This document shows, one piece after another, positions 58,833-64,000 of a stretch of DNA of 64,000 nucleotides. The position numbers were made by a program, and so were the translations under genes. Source of the stretch: Flaviflexus salsibiostraticola (lineage in GTDB: Bacteria > Actinomycetota > Actinomycetes > Actinomycetales > Actinomycetaceae); assembly GCF_003952265.1 (NCBI RefSeq), contig NZ_CP034438.1:1364001-1428000 (forward strand), in the 5' to 3' direction. Within the stretch, counting starts at the first letter, position 1. Every line of letters begins with the position of its first letter. A model generated the notes under the pieces. That model was not told where the DNA came from. It did no database searches and worked only from the letters and a program-made list of their open reading frames with translations.

Positions 58833-60311
58833 TCAGCGCGCCTGAATGTCGGCGAGCCTGTGGCTGATGTCAGCCGTCGCCGGGTACAGGTCGAGGTAGA
58901 GCCTGTACATCTCAGAGTAGATCTCGTGGTTGTCGAGGTTCGGTTCGACCTCGCGCTCGGCCGAGTTCCACGTCGTGCCGACGTCGACGAGGCCTGCGGT
59001 CATCGCCGCCATGAGCGCGTCGCCGTACGAGGCGCCGATCGTCACCTTCGGGATGTACTGCTTGATGCCGATGATGTCCGACATGATCTGGGGCCAGAGG
59101 CCACCGGTCGTGCCGCCGCCGACGGCCCAGTACTCCGATGCCTCGCCGCCCGACTCCTTGATCGAATCGAGCAGGTGGCGGGAGCCGTATCCGGTCGCCT
59201 CGAGCGTGGAGCGGTAGATGTCTCCATGGGAGTGCGTGAGGTTGAGGCCTGCCAGGACGCCGCGGGCGTTCGGATCCGCGATCGGCGAGCGCTCACCGGA
59301 GAAGTAGGGAAGCATGAGAAGGCCATTGCAGCCGGGCGTGGACTCGGCGGCGAGCTGCGAGAGCTCGTCGTAGTCCTTGCCGGTCAGGTCGGCCACCCAC
59401 GTCGTGAGCGAGCCGGTCGTCGACATGCCGCCGGAGACGTTGGACGTGCCGGCCAGCAGGCCGGCGTTCGACCACAGCGAGGGTGCGACGAGGGCCTTGT
59501 CGGAGATCTGGACGGCGACCATGGTCGAGCCATACATGAGCATGACCTGGCCGGGCTGAGAAACGCCGACGGAGAGGGCCTCGACGAAGGCGTCGATCGA
59601 GCCGACCGACACCGGGGTGCCGGGGCGCAGGCCGGTGATCCGGGCCGCGTTGTCGGTGATGTGACCGGCGACCTCGTTCGACCACTTGAGCGTCGGCATG
59701 GGCAGATCGCCGCAGATGTCCTCGACCCACTCCTCAACCCAGTCGTTCGTGAACGGCGAGTAGAGCGGCTCGCACATGGAGGCCGACAGGTGGTCGAGCA
59801 CGTACTCCCCGGTCAGGTGGAAGACGCAGTAGGTGTGTGCCATGAGGAAGCGGCGGGTGCGCTCCCAGACCTCGGGCTCGTTCCTCTTGACCCATTCGAT
59901 CTTCGGGCCCACCGACTGCGAGGTCATGTGGTTGCCGCAGACCTCGAGGACCTTGTCGGAGCCGTAGCGCTCGGTCAGCTCATCGATCTCGGCGGCGGAG
60001 CGGGTGTCGACACCGTAGAGAATGGCGGGGCGGAGCGCCTGTCCGCGCTCATCGGCCGCCTGGAAGACGGGGCCGATGCCGGAGATGCACAGGCCGGCGA
60101 CGTCGCCCTTCGCGAGTGTGGTGAGTCGGCGACAGATCGCGACGACGTCCGCCCACCACGTGTCATCGGCATCGTGTTCGGCCCAGCCCGGCCGCGGGAA
60201 TGAGGTTTCGTGGCGGACGACTTCGCTGTGGATGACATTGCCCTGCGAATCCGCAAGAACACCCTTCGTCGAACCCGTGCCGATGTCGATACCGATAACA
60301 AGATCTGCCAT
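58833..60311 (-). CDS. FGGY-family carbohydrate kinase (single-gene unit)
   Basis: 492 residues. IGIDIGTGSTKGVLADSQG, GLCISGIGPVFQAAD, ILYGVDTRSAAEIDEL, and PYFSGERSPIADPNA. This is a different FGGY subgroup from the other seven kinases in the window, recalling D-ribulokinase/YgcE-type proteins. It stands alone between its own upstream regulatory region and a terminator. The substrate is not known. Confidence 0.87.
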   Translation of the reverse strand: MADLVIGIDIGTGSTKGVLADSQGNVIHSEVVRHETSFPRPGWAEHDADDTWWADVVAICRRLTTLAKGDVAGLCISGIGPVFQAADERGQALRPAILYGVDTRSAAEIDELTERYGSDKVLEVCGNHMTSQSVGPKIEWVKRNEPEVWERTRRFLMAHTYCVFHLTGEYVLDHLSASMCEPLYSPFTNDWVEEWVEDICGDLPMPTLKWSNEVAGHITDNAARITGLRPGTPVSVGSIDAFVEALSVGVSQPGQVMLMYGSTMVAVQISDKALVAPSLWSNAGLLAGTSNVSGGMSTTGSLTTWVADLTGKDYDELSQLAAESTPGCNGLLMLPYFSGERSPIADPNARGVLAGLNLTHSHGDIYRSTLEATGYGSRHLLDSIKESGGEASEYWAVGGGTTGGLWPQIMSDIIGIKQYIPKVTIGASYGDALMAAMTAGLVDVGTTWNSAEREVEPNLDNHEIYSEMYRLYLDLYPATADISHRLADIQAR

Positions 60312-60614
60312 GTCTCAATCTCCTTTGATGAGCGGGGCAAGCGACATTGCTGGCCCTGGTGCGCGTGCAGGTCCCAACCTCAGCGCCCTTCAATCTTCGC
60401 CAAACCGCACGGAGGATGTCAATTCAATTTCACGGAATGGACGACAATTTACATCAAAAAAGTATGTTAAAACACGTCGATCTTCTTGCTTATCACGTTA
60501 AAACTGCGATTTTTCCAGGAAATCCGACGAAGGCTGGGACATTCTCGATGACTCTGGTCAGACGCCGAATCCGCCCGCGTCCAGCGGCCCGCTTCGCGAT
60601 CGTCGCCGAACACA
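60312..60614. promoter_or_regulatory. regulatory region upstream of the 58833-60311 kinase
   Basis: A 303-bp stretch without a gene. It has an AT-rich block near 60430-60515. GTTAAAAC occurs at 60466-60473 and again at 60497-60504, 31 bp apart (about three helical turns), which suits a paired operator for a LacI- or DeoR-type repressor. No further feature is apparent. Confidence 0.4.
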
Positions 60615-60643
60615 GAAGCAGCCCCCAACCAGGGGGCTGCTTC
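60615..60643 (-). terminator. terminator of the 63937-60653 operon
   Basis: 12-bp perfect stem (60615-60626 with 60632-60643), loop AACCA, 9 bp after the GpsA-like stop. Confidence 0.9.
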
Positions 60644-60652
60644 AGAGGGTGA

Positions 60653-61714
60653 TCAGGTGAGGTCGTGGAAGAACTTATCCCACGGGATCTCAAGCGGCGC
60701 ATCCTCCTCGACGACCGAGTAGAGGAACCGGCAGAGCGGGTACTCCTCGGGTTTGATGACGCCGCGCTCGGTGAGCGGGCCGAGCGCCTTGCCGATGACC
60801 TTGATGGCGGCGACGCCCTCAAGCGTCACGCCCTTCATGTGCTGGTCGCGCACCTCCGAGAAGGGGATGCCCTGGCCAACGAGGGTGCCGGCCTTGACGT
60901 TGCGGCCGCCCATCGAGGTGACGAACATGTCGCCGACACCGCCGAGGCCATCCGCCGACTCCGGCCTGCCACCCATGAGGGTGACGAAGGAGCGCAGCTC
61001 CTTCTGCCCCTGCGCGAACAGGGCGGCGCCGTAGTTGTACATGACGTACCGGTTGTCGGCCTTGCCCTGGCTCTTCAGCAGGCCCTCGGCGAAACCTGCG
61101 GCGAATGCGTAGATGTTCTTCGTCGCGGCTCCGGTCTCGTGGCCGACGAAGTCGGTCGAGGTCCACACGTGGTAGTAGTCGGTGCGGAAGAGGTCGGCGA
61201 TCCACTCGAGATCGTCCTTGTCGTGTCCGCAGAAGACGACGGCCGTGTCATGGTGGACCGCGAGCTCACCGGCGATCGATGGGCCGGTGATGGCGTTCCA
61301 CGAGATGGACTCGGCCAGCTCCGGCGTCATGTACGAGCGGATGGTGTCGGGAAGCAGCTGCAGCGTCCCATCCTCGGCCGCCCGCATCCCCTTCGTGATG
61401 CAGAGGAACTTCTGTCCGGGCTTCATGAGGGTGGCGAGCTGCTCGCCGATCCACTCGACACCGAACGAGTTGACGCCCGACATGACGAGGTCCGCCCCCT
61501 CGAACGCCTTCTCGGCGTCTTCCAACTGGAAGGCGGTGACACCGTCGTTGACCTTGAGGTCGAGATCGGGGTGGACGCCGGTGTTCTGAATCGAATCGAC
61601 GATCTCCCTATCGAGGAACGTTCCCACCAGGCGGACGTCGTGACCGTTCTCCGATGCGGGGAACGACAGCGCGGTCGCCATGATTCCGGCGCCGAGCATC
61701 ACAATTGTTGCCAT
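60653..61714 (-). CDS. GpsA-like NAD-dependent (polyol) phosphate dehydrogenase
   Basis: 353 residues from the ATG at 61714, which lies 4 bp after the kinase stop. VMLGAGIMATALSFPASENG is the Rossmann motif; active-site lysines are in LCITKGMRAAEDG and GAATKNIYAFAAGFAEGLL; the C-terminal GLGGVGDMFVTSMGGRN matches GpsA. It is a diverged paralogue of 51547-52593. The kinase and AraD-type gene ahead of it argue for a pentose or pentitol phosphate substrate rather than glycerol 3-phosphate. Confidence 0.85.
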   Translation of the reverse strand: MATIVMLGAGIMATALSFPASENGHDVRLVGTFLDREIVDSIQNTGVHPDLDLKVNDGVTAFQLEDAEKAFEGADLVMSGVNSFGVEWIGEQLATLMKPGQKFLCITKGMRAAEDGTLQLLPDTIRSYMTPELAESISWNAITGPSIAGELAVHHDTAVVFCGHDKDDLEWIADLFRTDYYHVWTSTDFVGHETGAATKNIYAFAAGFAEGLLKSQGKADNRYVMYNYGAALFAQGQKELRSFVTLMGGRPESADGLGGVGDMFVTSMGGRNVKAGTLVGQGIPFSEVRDQHMKGVTLEGVAAIKVIGKALGPLTERGVIKPEEYPLCRFLYSVVEEDAPLEIPWDKFFHDLT

Positions 61715-61718
61715 GTTT

Positions 61719-63221
61719 CTACTTCCTTGCGTTGATTCGAGTGAAGATGTCCGCGAGCTTTGGGTAGATCTCCTGCTGGATCTCTGCCCATTCGCCATAC
61801 ACGTGGTAGGCATCCATGTCCGGCTCCGTCCTGTCGACGAAGCTCGACATGCCCTCCGAGGCGGACTGCACGTCGGGGTAGGCGCCAATCGCCGCCATCG
61901 CCATCATGGCGGCGCCCTGGGCGCTGACCTCCTCCGCTCCGGAGACGACGAGCGGCAGGCCCGTCGCATCGGCGAAGATCTTGCGGTACAGCGGGTTGTG
62001 AGAACCGCCGCCCGTGGCACGAAGCTCCGTCAGCCTCCGACCGGTTGACTTCTGGACGCGCTCGAGGTTGCCCCGCAGCTCCATCGCCATGCCCTCGATG
62101 ATCGAGCGGTACATGTGGGCGCGTGTGTGGGCCGTGCCGAAGCCGACCATGATGCCCTTCGCGAAGGGGTCCCAGTGCGGGGACTGGACCGCGTTCCAAT
62201 ACGGCACGGTCAGCAGCCCCTCGGTGCCCGGCTCGAGCTCAGCCGCGGCCCTGTCGAGCTCCTCGTCAAGACCTCCGGCCTTCGACGGGTCGCCGAGCTC
62301 CGAGCGGAACCAGTTGGCGAGCACCGAGCCCGAGTTCTGGACGATCTCGAGCACGAAGGAGCCGGGGATGCCGCCGAGCAGCGTCCGGTAGGCGGGCGAG
62401 TAGGCGAACTCGAAGGCGTGGACACCCGCGACGATCGACGTGCCGATGTTGACGTAGGCGACGTCCTCGGCGATCGCGGAGGTGCCGAGTCCTGCCGCCT
62501 GACCGTCGCCGACACCGGCGACGAGGACAACATCGTCTGCCAGACCCCACGAGTGAAGCAGCTCCGGCTTGATGGTGTCGATGACCGAGGCCGGCTGTGC
62601 CAGCTCCGCCATCTGCTCCCGAGTGACGCCGGCGATGTCGAGCAGCTCATCGCTGTAGTCAACGTTCGCGATGTCGAGGAGATTGAGCGTGTCGGCCGAG
62701 CCGACCGCCGAGACCCACCTGCCCACGAGGCGGTGGGCGAGGTACGCGTGGACGTCGACGAGGCGATGGGCCTCTGCAAGGACCTCCGGCTCGTGCTTCT
62801 TCAGCCACGCGATCTTGTAGAGCGCCGGAGTCGTGTCAGCCGGCTTGCCCGACAGCTCGTGGATGTGGTCGGATCCGTATTCGCGGATCTGCTCGCCCGC
62901 GCGAGCATCGAGCCAGAGGATGGCGGGGCGGAGTGCCTCGCCATCCTCATCGACGAGTGCGAACGATTCGCGCTGATGAGTGATGCAGAGAGCCCGGATC
63001 CGCTTCCGATCGCTCTCCTCCAGCGCCGCGCAGGCCTGGCGGATGGCGGACTCGGTCGAGGACCACCATTGGACAGGATCATGCTCGTACATGTCCATGG
63101 CTGGCGTGAGCATGTCGATGTCGGCCTTGCCGCTGGACAGGACTCTGCCCTGCGTGTCGACGACGACTGCCTTGGAGGCGGATGTGGAGGAATCTATTGC
63201 GATGACAAGCGGATCGGACAT
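61719..63221 (-). CDS. FGGY-family carbohydrate kinase
   Basis: 500 residues. VIAIDSSTSASKAVVVD, CITHQRESFALVDEDG, ILWLDARAGEQIREYG, ELSGKPADTTPALYKIAWLK, TGGGSHNPLYRKIFADATGL. It is the paralogue of 52616-54181 and, like it, precedes a GpsA-like dehydrogenase. The AraD-type epimerase gene precedes it by 11 bp, suggesting its product is or becomes a pentulose 5-phosphate. Confidence 0.88.
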   Translation of the reverse strand: MSDPLVIAIDSSTSASKAVVVDTQGRVLSSGKADIDMLTPAMDMYEHDPVQWWSSTESAIRQACAALEESDRKRIRALCITHQRESFALVDEDGEALRPAILWLDARAGEQIREYGSDHIHELSGKPADTTPALYKIAWLKKHEPEVLAEAHRLVDVHAYLAHRLVGRWVSAVGSADTLNLLDIANVDYSDELLDIAGVTREQMAELAQPASVIDTIKPELLHSWGLADDVVLVAGVGDGQAAGLGTSAIAEDVAYVNIGTSIVAGVHAFEFAYSPAYRTLLGGIPGSFVLEIVQNSGSVLANWFRSELGDPSKAGGLDEELDRAAAELEPGTEGLLTVPYWNAVQSPHWDPFAKGIMVGFGTAHTRAHMYRSIIEGMAMELRGNLERVQKSTGRRLTELRATGGGSHNPLYRKIFADATGLPLVVSGAEEVSAQGAAMMAMAAIGAYPDVQSASEGMSSFVDRTEPDMDAYHVYGEWAEIQQEIYPKLADIFTRINARK

Positions 63222-63232
63222 TCTCTGCTCCT

Positions 63233-63937
63233 TCAGCTCTTCTGTCCGTACACGTTCTGGTAGCGATCGTAGAGAGAGTCGATGTGCCTCTGCTCGATCG
63301 GGACGGGATCCCCGAGGGACTGCGCGGCGGCGACCGTGCGAGCGACCTCTTCGACCATGACGGCGGCCTTGACCGCCGCGACAGCGTCCCGGCCGATCGT
63401 GAAGGGACCGTGGTTCGCCATGAGGACCGCGGGTGAGCGGGAGTCCTTGAGCGTCTCGACGATACCGCGACCGATCGAGTCATCCCCGATGATCGCGAAC
63501 GGACCGACGGGGATCTCCCCGCCGAACTCGTCGCCCATCATCGTGAGCACACACGGGATCGGCCGGTGGACCGCTGCGAAGGCGGTGGCGTAGGTCGAGT
63601 GCGTGTGGACCACGCCGCCGACCTCCGGCATGTGCCGGTAGACGTAGGCGTGTGCGGCCGTGTCGGACGAGGGCGAGAGATGGTCGGGCGTGCCGTCTTC
63701 AATCTTCTCGCCGTCCATCGTGCACACGACCATGACGTCGGCGCTCAGCTCGTCGTAGCGCACCCCGGAGGGCTTGATAACGAAGAGGTCAGCACCGGGA
63801 ACGCGCTCAGACACGTTCCCGGCCGTCCACACCACGAGGCCGTTGGCGGGGAGCTCCGCGTGGAGCTCCGCCACCTTCAGCCGCGTCGCCGCAACCGCCT
63901 CCTGGACATCCTTTGGCAGTTCAGACAGCTTGATCAT
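63233..63937 (-). CDS. araD: L-ribulose-5-phosphate 4-epimerase (AraD-type)
   Basis: 234 residues. TAGNVSERVPGADLFVIKPS, the catalytic position is Asp in PSSDTAAHAYVYRHMPEVGG as in AraD epimerases (aldolases have Glu), zinc histidines VVHTHSTYAT and MANHGPFTI, and the typical C-terminal LYDRYQNVYGQ. It converts L-ribulose 5-phosphate to D-xylulose 5-phosphate. The upstream gene's stop overlaps its ATG (ATGA), so the operon extends beyond the right edge. Confidence 0.87.
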   Translation of the reverse strand: MIKLSELPKDVQEAVAATRLKVAELHAELPANGLVVWTAGNVSERVPGADLFVIKPSGVRYDELSADVMVVCTMDGEKIEDGTPDHLSPSSDTAAHAYVYRHMPEVGGVVHTHSTYATAFAAVHRPIPCVLTMMGDEFGGEIPVGPFAIIGDDSIGRGIVETLKDSRSPAVLMANHGPFTIGRDAVAAVKAAVMVEEVARTVAAAQSLGDPVPIEQRHIDSLYDRYQNVYGQKS

Positions 63938-64000
63938 TTCGAGCTCTCGAACGCCTTCGCCTTGATGTCCTTGAGCCTGTACATGGGCGAGTTCTCGTTG
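63934..64000 (-). CDS. C-terminal end of an unidentified protein
   Basis: The last 21 codons of a gene that starts outside the window. The visible end reads NENSPMYRLKDIKAKAFESS plus Lys and TGA; the stop overlaps the araD start by 4 bp. Too short to identify. By position in an AraD/kinase operon it could be an isomerase, epimerase or dehydrogenase of the same pathway. Confidence 0.6.
   Translation of the reverse strand, partial: NENSPMYRLKDIKAKAFESSK

Noticed and set aside
1..64000. tRNA or rRNA genes
   Set aside because: No sequence with a tRNA cloverleaf pattern or rRNA conserved blocks was noticed by reading; a dedicated RNA scan would be needed to exclude a tRNA fully.

Overview
The window is high-GC actinobacterial DNA, probably from Actinomycetota close to Actinomycetaceae. 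Evidence for this: pervasive GC-rich third positions; a 32-codon bS22 (COX24/AURKAIP1-type) ribosomal gene beside a BldC-like helix-turn-helix gene; a ResABC/CcdA cytochrome c assembly operon; many ATGA stop/start overlaps; a short MutY without the C-terminal Nudix-like domain. The genus assignment is inference only.

Layout. Positions 1-10431 are ordinary core genome: a minus-strand run (HTH, bS22, glutaredoxin-like, MarR, histidine phosphatase, resA, ccdA, resB, ccsB) and a plus-strand run (KtrB/KtrA potassium uptake, radA), then a membrane protein of unknown function and mutY. An IS110-family element at about 10570-11930 splits a small membrane-protein gene that was translationally coupled to mutY. 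From 12 kb onward the window is almost entirely carbohydrate and polyol catabolism, interrupted by an intact IS3-family element (15736-17169, sitting inside the glpK terminator loop) and an IS1249-like IS256-family element (about 42098-43374, with an 89-bp triplicated left end).

Catabolic region. There are eight FGGY sugar/polyol kinases, four zinc alcohol dehydrogenases, two GpsA-like phosphate-polyol dehydrogenases, a glycerol-1-phosphate-dehydrogenase-like protein, two dihydroxyacetone kinase systems (a fused DhaKL and a split DhaL/DhaK), a TIM homologue, a split transketolase, a class II FBP-type aldolase, DeoC, a FucA-like aldolase, an AraD-type epimerase, an unusual long transaldolase-like protein, a RuBisCO-like protein (RLP), a CbbY-like phosphatase, three Cof-type HAD phosphatases, and a fused E1-alpha/beta plus E2 of a 2-oxoacid or acetoin dehydrogenase type. 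Regulators are two SorC, two GntR/UTRA, one DeoR and one TipA-like MerR. No transporter gene lies in about 50 kb of catabolic genes.

How the genes may work together. The most interesting block (25.7-41.8 kb) combines RLP, split transketolase, DhaKL, TIM homologue, G1P-dehydrogenase-like enzyme, class II aldolase, CbbY and E1/E2. Three of its promoter regions carry direct TTGTA repeats, consistent with control by the two GntR/UTRA proteins. By analogy with published D-apiose/apionate pathways (RLP decarboxylases, split apulose-4-phosphate transketolase) and the C4 polyol pathways (L-erythrulose kinase of the DhaK type plus a TIM-like erythrulose-phosphate isomerase), it may degrade a branched pentose or a C4/C5 polyol or acid through L-erythrulose 1-phosphate. 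The right third (50-64 kb) holds further kinase/dehydrogenase/aldolase units whose substrates cannot be read from sequence.
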